From assembly GCF_011058165.1 (NCBI RefSeq), contig NZ_JAALEG010000023.1, forward strand, positions 1-64,000: 64,000 nt of DNA, given 5' to 3'. A program made the position numbers and the translations under genes. Source of the DNA: Rhodococcus aetherivorans. Its GTDB lineage: Bacteria; Actinomycetota; Actinomycetes; Mycobacteriales; Mycobacteriaceae. The notes beneath the pieces are model-generated. The model worked only from the letters and a program-made list of their open reading frames with translations, did no database searches and was not told where the DNA came from. Shown here piece after piece: positions 1 to 9,627 of the stretch. How positions within the stretch are numbered: position 1 is the stretch's first letter; the number at the start of each line of letters is the position of its first letter.

Positions 1-952
1 GCTCGGGCGCGGGTGACGCCGTCGCCTCGGGGGCGGGCTCCTGCCGCCGCCGAGGCCCGGCTCGGGCCGGGATGGGTACCGGATCGCGGGTGTGTCGGGC
101 CGATTTGGCAGAACCGGCGTCGGTTGCGGCAGGGCGCGGTTCGACGTCGTCGACCGGGGCGCTGTCGTGCTCGGTTGCGGGTGGGGCGGCGGCGACTGCC
201 ACCGCGACGTGGGTGAAGGCCGATGACCGTGCCAGGAGGGGGTCGTCGGCGAGTTGCAATGCGCAGGCGGCGAACAGTCGCCGGGCGGGGCCGACGATGC
301 CGGTCAGTGTGCCCACAAATGCCCGGTAGGCGCAGTCAGCGACTGGTTTGCCGACCGGCGCCGGTGCCGTCACAGCGTCGAGGGCCCGCGTGAAACGGGG
401 CGCGGCGTGGACGTCGGTGAGTGTCCTGGTGAGTTGCGCACATGTCGGCTCGTCAAGCACCGAAACGACGTGGGCTAGCCGTCCCAGCGTCCGCAGTTCG
501 GCGAAAATGCTGGGCGTGCAGGCCATCTGCTCGGAGAGGATCCCGGCCACGGTGTCGTTCCAGGCAAACCTGCCGTGCAGCGCGGCCCACCACCAGCGAT
601 CGCCGACACGGGCATCGGCGAGATCGACGAGATAGTGGGTGAGCAGCTCGGTCAGGTCGCGGAACACGACGGCGTTCGCAGTCGCCGCCGCCGGGATGGG
701 TGGCAGTGCCGAGCGCCAGCATTGGTCGACGCGGTGCTGCAAATCTGCGCTGAATGCTGCCCGCCGCTGCGGGTCGAGGCGGCAGTCGGTGATCGACCGG
801 ATCACGAGGATGGCGCGCGATGAGGGCCCCGTCGTGCGCAGTGCAACTCGGCGCACGGCGTCGGAGGCCGCCAGCTTGCTCTGCGGGTTGTCTTGGGCGC
901 TCCTGACACGAACGGTTCCGATCGTGTCGGTCAACGCGGGCATCGCCGACAT
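1..952 (-). CDS. Unknown eCIS-operon protein, 3' end outside window
   Basis: An open frame runs on the minus strand from an ATG at 952 to base 1 without a stop, giving at least 317 residues. It begins MSAMPALTDTIGTVRVR. The ATG lies one base after the stop of the upstream gene at 954, so it continues the injection-system operon. About the first 255 residues look like a compact, mostly helical domain with several Trp and Cys residues (RWWWAALHG in the middle). After that the sequence becomes Pro/Ala/Arg-rich and looks disordered up to the edge. I do not recognise a family. The position after the fibre/baseplate genes would suit an accessory, adaptor or cargo-related protein, but that is inference. 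Confidence 0.7.
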   Translation of the reverse strand, partial: MSAMPALTDTIGTVRVRSAQDNPQSKLAASDAVRRVALRTTGPSSRAILVIRSITDCRLDPQRRAAFSADLQHRVDQCWRSALPPIPAAATANAVVFRDLTELLTHYLVDLADARVGDRWWWAALHGRFAWNDTVAGILSEQMACTPSIFAELRTLGRLAHVVSVLDEPTCAQLTRTLTDVHAAPRFTRALDAVTAPAPVGKPVADCAYRAFVGTLTGIVGPARRLFAACALQLADDPLLARSSAFTHVAVAVAAAPPATEHDSAPVDDVEPRPAATDAGSAKSARHTRDPVPIPARAGPRRRQEPAPEATASPAPE

Positions 953-953
953 G

Positions 954-2804
954 TCACGGACCGAACAGTCCGGTGATGCGTTTGAGGATCGATTCAATGA
1001 AGCGCCAGATCGCGCCCAGGCATCCGGGTCGGCCCGGCTCCAGCGCCTCGACGACGGTGGTGATCTGCGCGGTACCTTCTTCGGGCACCTCAAGCGAGAA
1101 GAATCGTTCGGTCAGCTGGGTGGCGCCGCGGATCTCGTCGTGCCAGCCGCCGAGGTCCCCCTCGTGGTCGACGAAGAACCCAAACGCCGTGCCTGGACGC
1201 ACCACCCGTCGTGTTCTGCCGTCGCGGTTCACGTCCAGGCCGGTGTCGTGGTAGGCGTGGTAGCGGATCGTAGGTTGCTGTTCGAGCCGATCGTTGGGGT
1301 CGCCGAGCTGCTTGGCCGCTTCGGCGAGCAGCTCGGTGGGATCCTGTTCGCCGTTGCCATGGCCAGTGCCATGACCGTCCGCTGCGCGCTCCGTGGCGTC
1401 GGGCGGGCGATCTTGGCTGCCGCCGCTCACCGTCGGCGGCATGTTCAGCTTCTCGACGAGGATGTAAGCCGGCCGTGGGTTTCCGGGCACGGGGCTGGGG
1501 CCCAAGCCGACGTTGCTGATCGTCGCGGCACGAAGCATGGTCGACGCGGAGACGAAGTCCATGTTGCGCCAGACGCTGGCCGGGTTGAACGCGTGGGCCC
1601 CGCTGAGGGTGACGAGGATGCATTGGTGGCGGGATTTGGGGCCGCCGGGGGCGAACTGGTCCCGCTCGGCATTGCTCAGCTGCCATTTCATGGTGATGAG
1701 GCCCTTGGTCGCATTGGCGATGCTGCCGGTGTTCGACGCGGGGTTGGTCGACCCGCCGGTGGCCGGTATCGGACTCCACGGGGCGTTCGGGTCGGCCACC
1801 GACCCCCAGTTGGCCAGGCGGAATTCGGCGTGGATTTCACCCGGGTTCACCGTGGCGCCGGTCAGGTTCTCGGGCTTGGCCTCGAACGTGTTGTCGGAGA
1901 CGAGGTTGATCTTTGACGTAGGGGCGTTCTGCGTGCCGACATCGGCGACGGTGAGCCTGACGAAGCCGGTGGCTGTGCAGGCGGGGTCGCCGGGGCCGGT
2001 GCTGAGGTGGAAGTCGCCCCAGTCGGCGGGGTCGGGTACGTTCATCCGGCTGGGCAGGCCGCAGAAGTCGACGACGCAGACGTCGCGGGGCCAGCTGTAG
2101 GGGGCCATGAGGTTTCCGGGCAGTTCGATCGACACCTCGAACCACATCTTGAAGGTGTCCGCGAGGTTGAGCTGCGTGTCGACGTTCGAGTCGCCGATGG
2201 GGACGCGCATCTGCACGGCCCACCGGTGTGACACCGAGTCGACCCAGACGTGAGTGTTGGCGGCGATCCACGACGGCGTCGCCCCGCCGTTCTCGGTCCA
2301 GGTTCCCACCGGGCCGCCGCCGGCGGGCACCGTTGAGACGGTGACCGGGCCGACCGGTGCGGCGCTCACCGTCGCCGGCGAGGTGCTCGGTATGATGCGT
2401 AGCACGAACGGGTCGCCGCTGGCGCGGGTGAAACCGACGTGAATGGCGTCGTCGAGCAGGCTGTTGACGTCGGCGGCCTTGACCCACCATGACAGATAGA
2501 GGAAGCGGCCGGCGCCGACGGAGTCGTACAGGGCACGGAACACGACATCGTCATTGGTGGCGGCGCCGAAGGTTTGCGACGTGGCCGCCGATCCCCCGCA
2601 GCAACTCGTGGGCGCCGCGGTGACCGACGGGAAGCCGATGGACAGATGTCCCTGCCAGCGGGGATCGTCGAGGCCGAGCGGGGTCGACACCGAATTGGTA
2701 GTCGACCAGGCGGTGTGTCCGTTGAGCGCGGCGATGGGCTGCCAGGTCGGTGGCTGGCCGAACAGCCCGGGGACGCCGACGGCTTCGGGTATGCACCAAG
2801 GCAT
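954..2804 (-). CDS. Unknown large eCIS-operon protein
   Basis: A 616-residue protein. Its ATG at 2804 is preceded by a strong GAGGAGG about six bases upstream. The N-terminal half is rich in Trp, Ser, Thr, Pro and Gly with no charged coil, typical of beta-sandwich surface proteins. It contains repeated Trp-rich stretches and four clustered Cys or near-Cys sites (SCCGG near residue 48, CVVDFCG near 245). The C-terminal ~150 residues form a separate module (HAYHDTGLDVNRDG, then FGFFVDHEGDLGGWHDEI) ending with a short amphipathic helix FIESILKRITGLF. No signal peptide is visible. It sits between the 747-residue protein and the partial gene at the window edge. A receptor-binding or exterior role is possible but cannot be shown from sequence. 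Confidence 0.75.
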   Translation of the reverse strand: MPWCIPEAVGVPGLFGQPPTWQPIAALNGHTAWSTTNSVSTPLGLDDPRWQGHLSIGFPSVTAAPTSCCGGSAATSQTFGAATNDDVVFRALYDSVGAGRFLYLSWWVKAADVNSLLDDAIHVGFTRASGDPFVLRIIPSTSPATVSAAPVGPVTVSTVPAGGGPVGTWTENGGATPSWIAANTHVWVDSVSHRWAVQMRVPIGDSNVDTQLNLADTFKMWFEVSIELPGNLMAPYSWPRDVCVVDFCGLPSRMNVPDPADWGDFHLSTGPGDPACTATGFVRLTVADVGTQNAPTSKINLVSDNTFEAKPENLTGATVNPGEIHAEFRLANWGSVADPNAPWSPIPATGGSTNPASNTGSIANATKGLITMKWQLSNAERDQFAPGGPKSRHQCILVTLSGAHAFNPASVWRNMDFVSASTMLRAATISNVGLGPSPVPGNPRPAYILVEKLNMPPTVSGGSQDRPPDATERAADGHGTGHGNGEQDPTELLAEAAKQLGDPNDRLEQQPTIRYHAYHDTGLDVNRDGRTRRVVRPGTAFGFFVDHEGDLGGWHDEIRGATQLTERFFSLEVPEEGTAQITTVVEALEPGRPGCLGAIWRFIESILKRITGLFGP

Positions 2805-2831
2805 GGGATCCTCCTCGTTGTGGACGAGTCG

Positions 2832-5075
2832 TCATAGACCGGCGAGCTGGAATGACACCCGCGCGTCGTCGGCCCGGCCGGGCCGGTTCACGATCAGAGT
2901 GACGGTCGCGGGTGGCGGCGCTCCGGAGCTGTCCCGGCCCACCGTCACCCGTATCTCGCGGGTGGCCACGCCGTCGCCGCCGATCTCGCTGACCTGGATG
3001 CTGGGGAACACTCCGGTTGACGGGGCCGACAGCACGCTCGGCCACGGCGGGGACAGCGATGACGGTTCGACCCGCACCTCGTACGATCCCGGCTGGGTGA
3101 CCTCCAGCACGAATTCGAGGTTGGCGGTGGCCTGGTGGGCCATTCGGATTGTGGTGCCGTCGAAGGTGGCCGCCGGGCCGGGCTGCGGGTCGAAGTCGGG
3201 AGACAGGATGGTGATGGCCGGGTCGCGTGGCGGTGTCGGCATCCCGATCGTGAATTGCCGTGTGTTGGAGCCAGTAATGCCCCCGACCGCAGCGGCGAGG
3301 CTGATGGTGAGGGTGGCGACCTGTGGCACTTTCTCGATCTGCAGCCGCACCGTCTTCTCGTCGCCGGTGTTCATCCGGATCGGGCCGGTGATGGCCGTGC
3401 CCGCCTCGTCGACGAGTTGCGCGAAGTCGGTCGCCGACTGGGTGAGCACGACGTCGACGGCCGGAGTGACGGCCGACCGGATCCGGTAGGTAAGGGTGGC
3501 GGGCAGGCCGATCTCCAGCGTCGTGGGCTCGACAGACACCCACTCGACGTGTAGCTGGCCGACTGGTGACTGTTCGGGGTGGCCTACGACGACGGGTACC
3601 GAGTCGGTGCCGATGTTGCTGGACACCTCGAGCGTCATCGCGGTGCCTGTCGGGTCGACGGTCAGGGTGAGGGGCACCGTGACGAGCAGCCTGGTATCCG
3701 AGGATCCCGGCAGCGGGTTAGCGGCCCGGTCATCGAAACGGACCCGGGCATCTCCGGTGGTGAAGCCGAAGCCGCGGCCCCGGATCTCGATCTGCTGCCC
3801 GATGAACAGGGTTCCGCCGGGGAAGACCGCGTCGATCACCAGTTCGTCGCCGAGGAATTCCATGCGGCTGGTGCAGAACACCAGGTGGTCGACGGCGCCG
3901 GAACCGGCGGCGACGGTGTAGACGAAGATCACCTCTCCGCTGGCGAGGTCAATCGCGGTGTGACGGAACGACTCGTCGAGGATCGCCCCGACGCGGGTGG
4001 GTGCGATTGGGACGGGGCCGCGCACGATGGCGTCGCCGAACACGGTGTCGGCAAATCCGCTGCGGCCGGTACGGGCGATCGGGATCAGACCTGCGGCCGG
4101 CAAGTACCGGAAGGCATCGGCGAGTTCAAAGGCTTGGCGGGCGGCCGGGCCGAGCTCGCTGCGGATGGTGTCGAGGTGGTCCTGGAACTGGGCGAACGAT
4201 GCCCGCCCGAGGAGTTGTCGGCGCGCGGTCCCCAGCGACTGGATCGCGGTGTAGGCCGGTTCGGTCGACGGTGGCCGGCGCACCGCCCAGGTGTCGATGA
4301 ATCCGACGCCGTCGAACGACCAGGTGATCAGCGCGATCGGAACCTCGCACGGTCGCAGCGCGCCGGCGCGCAGGGCGGCGAGGGTGCCGAGTTCGACCTG
4401 GCCGGTCGGGTCCCCGAACGGGTCGGCGAAGCGCTGCGACCAGGGCACGGTGTCGAGGAACAGGTGGGCCAAAACGTTGCGGGCCAGTGGACTCTGCGTC
4501 GCGCCGCCGAGGGCGCCGAGGTCGTCGACGTCGGCGGGGTCGTGGCCGGCCTGGGTGGCCAGCGCGGTGGCGTCGATGCCGATGAGACGGAACGACACGC
4601 CGTCCACGGTGTACTTCGGACCGCATTCGGTGGCCACGCCGGACCCGAGGGCCTCCACCCCGACCGCCAATGATTGTGACTGCGACGCGGGCCGCGCGGC
4701 GAGCAGGTACAGCCCGGTGCCGGTCGGCGTGTTCGAGGTGACCGGGTCGCACACCGTGAACACCCCGTCGCCGCCGGCGGTTTCGGCCGGCACGACCAGC
4801 GACAGGTCTACATCGACCGGCAGTTCGATCATCTGCCCCGACGGGTCGACCGCCAGTCCGGCGCTGACCATGACGTGCGTCGGTGACGATCCGGGGGACA
4901 CTGCAAACCCGCGGACCATCCCGGCGCCGACGGCGCGGCCGATCCGGTTGCGTCCCAGCAGGTTGGCCACCTGCTCGGCGCGCAGATCCTCGGCGGTCAA
5001 CACCCGCCCGTTCCAGAACGCGACGTGCGGGATGCCCCTGGTCGCGAACGCAGTGTCGAGTGCGAGCTGCTCCAT
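2832..5075 (-). CDS. eCIS-associated protein with IPT/TIG-like domain
   Basis: A 747-residue protein starting MEQLALDTAF with GAGGAGA upstream. Residues ~15-100 form a module (FWNGRVLTAEDL, MVRGFAV, GLAVDPSGQMIELPV) that matches in pattern the N-terminal module of the next upstream gene (GLAVDPAGRLICVPV), so the two proteins appear paralogous at this end. Around residues 420-510 there is an immunoglobulin-like stretch of IPT/TIG type (GTLFIGQQIEIRGRGFGF then VRFDDRAAN). The remaining C-terminal part is also beta-rich with repeated VTLTVDPTG-like strands. Likely an extended, multi-domain component attached to the baseplate or exterior. The function is inferred from architecture and operon position only. 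Confidence 0.75.
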   Translation of the reverse strand: MEQLALDTAFATRGIPHVAFWNGRVLTAEDLRAEQVANLLGRNRIGRAVGAGMVRGFAVSPGSSPTHVMVSAGLAVDPSGQMIELPVDVDLSLVVPAETAGGDGVFTVCDPVTSNTPTGTGLYLLAARPASQSQSLAVGVEALGSGVATECGPKYTVDGVSFRLIGIDATALATQAGHDPADVDDLGALGGATQSPLARNVLAHLFLDTVPWSQRFADPFGDPTGQVELGTLAALRAGALRPCEVPIALITWSFDGVGFIDTWAVRRPPSTEPAYTAIQSLGTARRQLLGRASFAQFQDHLDTIRSELGPAARQAFELADAFRYLPAAGLIPIARTGRSGFADTVFGDAIVRGPVPIAPTRVGAILDESFRHTAIDLASGEVIFVYTVAAGSGAVDHLVFCTSRMEFLGDELVIDAVFPGGTLFIGQQIEIRGRGFGFTTGDARVRFDDRAANPLPGSSDTRLLVTVPLTLTVDPTGTAMTLEVSSNIGTDSVPVVVGHPEQSPVGQLHVEWVSVEPTTLEIGLPATLTYRIRSAVTPAVDVVLTQSATDFAQLVDEAGTAITGPIRMNTGDEKTVRLQIEKVPQVATLTISLAAAVGGITGSNTRQFTIGMPTPPRDPAITILSPDFDPQPGPAATFDGTTIRMAHQATANLEFVLEVTQPGSYEVRVEPSSLSPPWPSVLSAPSTGVFPSIQVSEIGGDGVATREIRVTVGRDSSGAPPPATVTLIVNRPGRADDARVSFQLAGL

Positions 5076-5086
5076 CGTCGTTCTCC

Positions 5087-6745
5087 TCAGAGCTGCGGAT
5101 CGGAGCCGAATACGAACACCGTGACGAGGTCATCGACCTGCCCGGTGAACCAGATGCCGTTGTGGTTGGCCCAGTCAAGGACGGTCCCGCCGCCGCCCCC
5201 GGTCAGCCGAAGCCGGTTCAGGTCGAAGGTGAATCGCAACGTTGTTCGATCGTTTCTAACCTGGACGACGTACACGTTGCGGCTGAGGCGGCTTGGTCTC
5301 CCTGTCGTGGCGGGATCGAGGAAGGGGTCGACATCAGTTTCGCGCTGGACAACTAGAGAGCCCTCCACGCTGTCGTGGTCGATCTCAGCTTGATTCGCCG
5401 GTGCATCGAGGTTGAACCACACGATGTACCGCTGGTTCATTGCCCGCCTGATCGTCGCGAGTGGAACGATGCTGGGGCGTCCGGCGACCCACTGCCCGTT
5501 GCGAACGAGGAGCACGTGCCGTTCGGCCGGAGCCCGGGCAGTGACCGGGGTGTTCTGGATGGCGGCCAACTCCAGGTCGGGGTACTGCTGTACCAGATCA
5601 CCACCGGCGTCCTGGCCGAACACGATCGGCTGCCCGGCGGCGGTGGCGGCGGGCAGATCGGTCAGCCGGTTGTTGCCGGCGCTGAGGTCGCCGCTCAGCG
5701 GCCGGCTGCCGTCGGTCAGCAGGTATTGCGGGTGGTCGTCGTTGCCGAGGCCGGCCAGGGCGCCGTGATCGGCCACGCCCCCACCACCGAGATTGCCGGG
5801 AACCCAACTGACGCCGTCGAACACCAGTTCGTCACCGGCGGCCGGGCCGACCCCGAGGTTGACGTCATCAAGACCGGAAAGGCTGTGGCTGTGCCCGATA
5901 CCGCCCTGGTCGCCGCCGGCGATCAGGGCTTCCTGGAGCAGCCGGGTGCTGACCAGAATGGGACGTTCGGCGTCGTCGATGGTGGCGGCGGCGACGTCGA
6001 CGCCGCCGAGCCCGACCGCGGTGTCGAGGTCGACCCGGGCCAGCAGCACGCAGGTCTCGTCCGGCGCGGGCAGGCAGGCCTCGCCGGCGACCACCTCGGG
6101 TCGCCGATCGACGGCCCAGTCACGCAACAGTGCGGCAACGCCGTCGGTGTCGGGCGGTGAGCCGCCGGAGACGTCAAGCATGCCGCGTAGTTCGCTGATG
6201 AGCACGTCGAGACCGTCGAGGCTGCCGGGTGCGACTTCGCCGACCGGCGGGGGTGGCTGGGTGCGCAGGCGCAGCTCGAACGAGTCCTTCAGCCGTGAGG
6301 CCGCGCGGGAGTGTTCGGCCGACAGGCAGGAGTCGGCCGGGATCGGGACGTCGTCGGTTGGGCATTCGGTCCAGCACAACACCACGTACACGGTGAGGGT
6401 GGCCGGTAGGCCGCCGCTGACCTCGTCACTGTCGGCATGGTCGCGCAGCCAGTCGGTGAGCGAGGCGCAGTATTCGACCGGCACGCAGATCAGACGTCCG
6501 GCCGGGTCGACGGCGAGGCCGGGTCGCACATGCAGCCGGCGATTGGCGTGGTCGTAGCCGACGGCCAGCCCCGACACCGTCCCATACCCGTGCAGGGCGC
6601 GGGTCGCGTGGTGGTCGCGTTCACGGTGGTGGAACTGGTCCTGGCGGAATTCGTCCTCGCCGAGCACCAGCCCGAGTTGGTAGTTCACCCGTTTGCGCGC
6701 GTCGAGGCCGGCCGCACCGGCAGCACTGGGTGTGAATCCGCCCAT
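5087..6745 (-). CDS. eCIS baseplate-associated/fibre-like protein
   Basis: A 552-residue protein. ATG at 6745 is chosen over a GTG three bases earlier because AGGAGG sits six bases upstream, and the ATG overlaps the stop of the tail protein (TGATG). The N-terminus (KRVNYQLGLVLGEDEFRQDQ, then GYGTVSGLAVGYD and GLAVDPAGRLICVP) is a module I associate with other contractile injection operons. Near residues 300-360 there is a classical phage tail-fibre signature: DHGALAGLGNDDHPQYL followed by LTDGSRPLSGDLSAGNN. The C-terminal ~130 residues are a separate beta-rich domain. Shared N-terminus with the 747-residue neighbour suggests both dock on the same baseplate ring; the fibre motif suggests this one is trimeric and surface-facing. 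Confidence 0.8.
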   Translation of the reverse strand: MGGFTPSAAGAAGLDARKRVNYQLGLVLGEDEFRQDQFHHRERDHHATRALHGYGTVSGLAVGYDHANRRLHVRPGLAVDPAGRLICVPVEYCASLTDWLRDHADSDEVSGGLPATLTVYVVLCWTECPTDDVPIPADSCLSAEHSRAASRLKDSFELRLRTQPPPPVGEVAPGSLDGLDVLISELRGMLDVSGGSPPDTDGVAALLRDWAVDRRPEVVAGEACLPAPDETCVLLARVDLDTAVGLGGVDVAAATIDDAERPILVSTRLLQEALIAGGDQGGIGHSHSLSGLDDVNLGVGPAAGDELVFDGVSWVPGNLGGGGVADHGALAGLGNDDHPQYLLTDGSRPLSGDLSAGNNRLTDLPAATAAGQPIVFGQDAGGDLVQQYPDLELAAIQNTPVTARAPAERHVLLVRNGQWVAGRPSIVPLATIRRAMNQRYIVWFNLDAPANQAEIDHDSVEGSLVVQRETDVDPFLDPATTGRPSRLSRNVYVVQVRNDRTTLRFTFDLNRLRLTGGGGGTVLDWANHNGIWFTGQVDDLVTVFVFGSDPQL

Positions 6746-9627
6746 CACTGGCCTCCTGTTCCGGCCGGGTGCGCCGACCGCTCGATTCGGTTGCGGCCGA
6801 CGACCACCCGGTCCTCGACCCGCCAGTTGGCGCCGCCCGGGATCGCGGCGTGCGCCAGCCGGTCGGCGCCGAGGACCAGGTCGACGTACCGGCTGCCTTC
6901 GCCGACGATCGTCTCGAACCCCACCCGCGCCGAGCCGACGCGGAACGCGGCCCAGTACGGCGCGACCGTGACCAGGGTGTGGGCCGGCCGCTCGACGTCA
7001 ACGACGCGCTGAACCCGGCCGAGGCGTTGTCGTCGCGCCTCGTCGGAGTCCTCGAAGCGGATCGGGACGAGCACCATCGCCTGGTGGGCCGCGCGCCGGA
7101 CCGGCAGCACCGATGACACGAACAGCATCCAGTCCTGCAGCGGTGCACCGTCGGCTGGCAGCTGGGCCGGGAAACCGACCGCACCGAAGCTGCCCGGCGC
7201 GGCGGTGGCGGTGACCGCCCAGGCGGTGCGGTAGTCCTCGATCCGGCGGTAGCGCTGGGCCAGAAATGCCCGGTAGCCCGCGAGGTCGTTGGCGCCGACG
7301 TCGGCGTAGGTGACAGCCAGCTCGGCCCGCACGAACTGGCCCCAGTCCCGCGCCGCTGCGGCGATCACCGGGGTGAGCACCGGGAAGGCGGGCGGTGTGC
7401 CGACCGCGGCCACCGGCGCCCCCCACGCTGCAGCAACAGCTGTGCTCAGGTCGCCGCCGCCGGTGTCGTAGCGGTCGGCCAGGAACGCCCGCCAACGACG
7501 CTGCAGCGCCGAGCCGCCCTCGGTGAGCCGCCACCGCGCTTCCGGCGCGGTGTAGCGCGGACCCGCCAGATCGGTCGGATCACCCAGGGCGGTGCCCGGC
7601 ACCGAGCGGGTCCGGAACGCCTCGACGACCCGCACATCGAACCGGTCGACGCGCGGATCGGGATCGAAGATGGCCTCGGTGGGGCACGGGTCGGTGGCCA
7701 GCCGGATCGCCTCGATCAGACCGCGGGGTGTGCCGCGGCGGGTGAACATCCGGGCGGCGTACCGGACCAGCAGACGCTGGCGCTCCGGCTCCCAATCGGG
7801 TTCCACGACAGCGCCTACCCATGCGGCCAGCCACGGCAGGAATTCGGTGTCGATGGTCTTCGGGTCGACGAGTCGCCGGATCGCGGTGATGCGGCCTTCC
7901 AGCGCCGTGTACAGGCCTTCGGCGTTGGCGAGGTAGCGGTCCAGGAACCAGGCCGACTCGCGGTCCCCACGGTAGATGTCGGGTAGGTAGTGCTCCAGAT
8001 AGGAGAATCGCGGATAGTGCAGCCGCGCCGCCCACAGCCGCGGGGTGCGGCGCCCGTCTCCGCGCAGCGTCAGCCTGACCTGCAGGTAGCGCCCGACCGC
8101 ATGCTGCAACAGCAGCTCCCAGCTGCCCTGGCCCACACAGGCCCCCGGCCGGTACTCGTGGTAGGGGATCTCGCTTCCCCCACCGCGCAGGTAGGGATCC
8201 GGTTCGGTCAGCCACCGCTGACGCTGCAGGACGACGAGGTCATCAGCGGCACGGGTGTCCACCGACACCGTGGTGCCGGGCGGGATCGCAGCGTCGAACA
8301 CGAGCCGATGCCAGACGGTGCCCGGCGCGCCGGCATCGAAGCCGCGGTGGGTGCCGTCCCCGGGGGCGAGCACGATCACCGCCTCGGTCGCATATCGGCG
8401 CACCGGCAGCGTCGGAATCGGATACCACCGGTCGGCGAGGTCATAGGACACGGTCGACCCGTCGGAGATCAGCGCCTTGCCGGAGAACAACCGCAGGGGG
8501 TGGTAGCTGCTCACGAGGTCGGCGCCGGTCTCGTCGAGGACGAACTCGAACGCCTGGTCGCCGCGGTCGTCGACAATGAACAGCCGCGCGAGAGCCCCGG
8601 TGTCGGTCGCCGCGACGGCGACCAGATCGTGGCCAACCGCCCCGCCGAGCGCCTGTTGAACACTGGCGCGCTGGTCGGTGCACGCCAAGGTGGTGGCGGG
8701 ATCGGTGGGGTCGTTCCCACGGATCTCGAACGCTGTCCGGTGACCGCAACGCCACCGCGACACTTCGAGGCGGTCGCGGGGACCGACCCGGTCGAGCACC
8801 AGGACCGAGCCGTCGGGGAGTGCCTCGACCGCGGTCGCCCAGGTGACGTCGAGTGCCACCGCGCACGCCGCGTCGGCCCGGTGCAGATCGCAGCGGTCAA
8901 CCGCCGCGGTGGCGTCCCCCCCACCGGCGTCGGTGTCGACCGGACGGAAATGGGGTGCGTACGCGTCGGCGGGCTGCATCGCGGTCGGGGGCACCACCCG
9001 CAGGTGGCGGTCCACGTGCCACAGCCTGGCAGGTCCGGGCACTGACGGGTGGGCGACGTCGAGCACCACCACCCCTCCATCCGGTGTCGCCGCGAGGTCG
9101 AACGGGCGCACACCCAGGCCCGCCGGCCACCCCAGCGGGAGCGGGGGGCCCCCACCGGTCAGATCGAACACCAGCAGACCGCCCCCGACCGAGTCGCCGA
9201 CGGGCAGGTCGAGCACACCGACGACCAGGTGGTGACCGGGGGTGATGGCCAGACCGCTGAGCTGGAGATCGTCGAACGCGGGCGACTCGCACCGGGTGAA
9301 CGCGCCATCGGGCTCGCGCCGTGGCCCCGGCGTTGGCGGCCACCAGCTGAAGGCCCGGGTTTCGGCGGCTCTCGAAGCCCACACGCTGCGCCGGTCAGAG
9401 CCGATCCAGAAGCGGTTTCCGTAGCGATCCACCCCGGCGCCCCGTCGGTCGGCCGGTAGCAGGGGGGTTGCGTGCGCGCGGGTAGGGAAGATGAACGGGC
9501 GCGGCCGCAGCCCGAGCGTGTCGTGCTGGCCGTCGAAGCACACGCGGGGATCGGCGGGTGCAACGATCGAGCGAGCCCAGTCGTCGAATCCGAGGACCAG
9601 ATGCAGCCGGGTGCCGTTGGCGTCCAT
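6745..9627 (-). CDS. Phage tail protein I-like (TIGR02242-type) with propeller-like N-terminus
   Basis: A 960-residue protein. Residues ~535-700 carry the tail-protein domain typical of eCIS baseplates: YLEHYLPDIYRGDRESAWFL, TIDTEFLPWLAAWVGAV, then RRGTPRGLIEAIRLATD. The first ~500 residues contain recurring strand-rich segments such as PFDLAATPDGGVVVLDV and VEALPDGSVLVLDRVG, which look like NHL/beta-propeller blades. The C-terminus past residue 720 has helical elements with repeated YRAFLAQRYRRIEDYRTAW-like pieces. ATG 9627 is preferred to ATG 9633 because GAGGA has proper spacing only for the former; it overlaps the gpJ stop (TGATG). In phages gpI bridges baseplate wedge and fibres; here it would join the J-like wedge to the downstream fibre-like proteins. 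Confidence 0.88.
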   Translation of the reverse strand: MDANGTRLHLVLGFDDWARSIVAPADPRVCFDGQHDTLGLRPRPFIFPTRAHATPLLPADRRGAGVDRYGNRFWIGSDRRSVWASRAAETRAFSWWPPTPGPRREPDGAFTRCESPAFDDLQLSGLAITPGHHLVVGVLDLPVGDSVGGGLLVFDLTGGGPPLPLGWPAGLGVRPFDLAATPDGGVVVLDVAHPSVPGPARLWHVDRHLRVVPPTAMQPADAYAPHFRPVDTDAGGGDATAAVDRCDLHRADAACAVALDVTWATAVEALPDGSVLVLDRVGPRDRLEVSRWRCGHRTAFEIRGNDPTDPATTLACTDQRASVQQALGGAVGHDLVAVAATDTGALARLFIVDDRGDQAFEFVLDETGADLVSSYHPLRLFSGKALISDGSTVSYDLADRWYPIPTLPVRRYATEAVIVLAPGDGTHRGFDAGAPGTVWHRLVFDAAIPPGTTVSVDTRAADDLVVLQRQRWLTEPDPYLRGGGSEIPYHEYRPGACVGQGSWELLLQHAVGRYLQVRLTLRGDGRRTPRLWAARLHYPRFSYLEHYLPDIYRGDRESAWFLDRYLANAEGLYTALEGRITAIRRLVDPKTIDTEFLPWLAAWVGAVVEPDWEPERQRLLVRYAARMFTRRGTPRGLIEAIRLATDPCPTEAIFDPDPRVDRFDVRVVEAFRTRSVPGTALGDPTDLAGPRYTAPEARWRLTEGGSALQRRWRAFLADRYDTGGGDLSTAVAAAWGAPVAAVGTPPAFPVLTPVIAAAARDWGQFVRAELAVTYADVGANDLAGYRAFLAQRYRRIEDYRTAWAVTATAAPGSFGAVGFPAQLPADGAPLQDWMLFVSSVLPVRRAAHQAMVLVPIRFEDSDEARRQRLGRVQRVVDVERPAHTLVTVAPYWAAFRVGSARVGFETIVGEGSRYVDLVLGADRLAHAAIPGGANWRVEDRVVVGRNRIERSAHPAGTGGQ

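Noticed and set aside
639-1916. Long open frame on the plus strand opposite the eCIS genes
   Set aside because: It is an antisense shadow of two tightly packed minus-strand genes with good ribosome binding sites. Its product is low complexity and has no domain.
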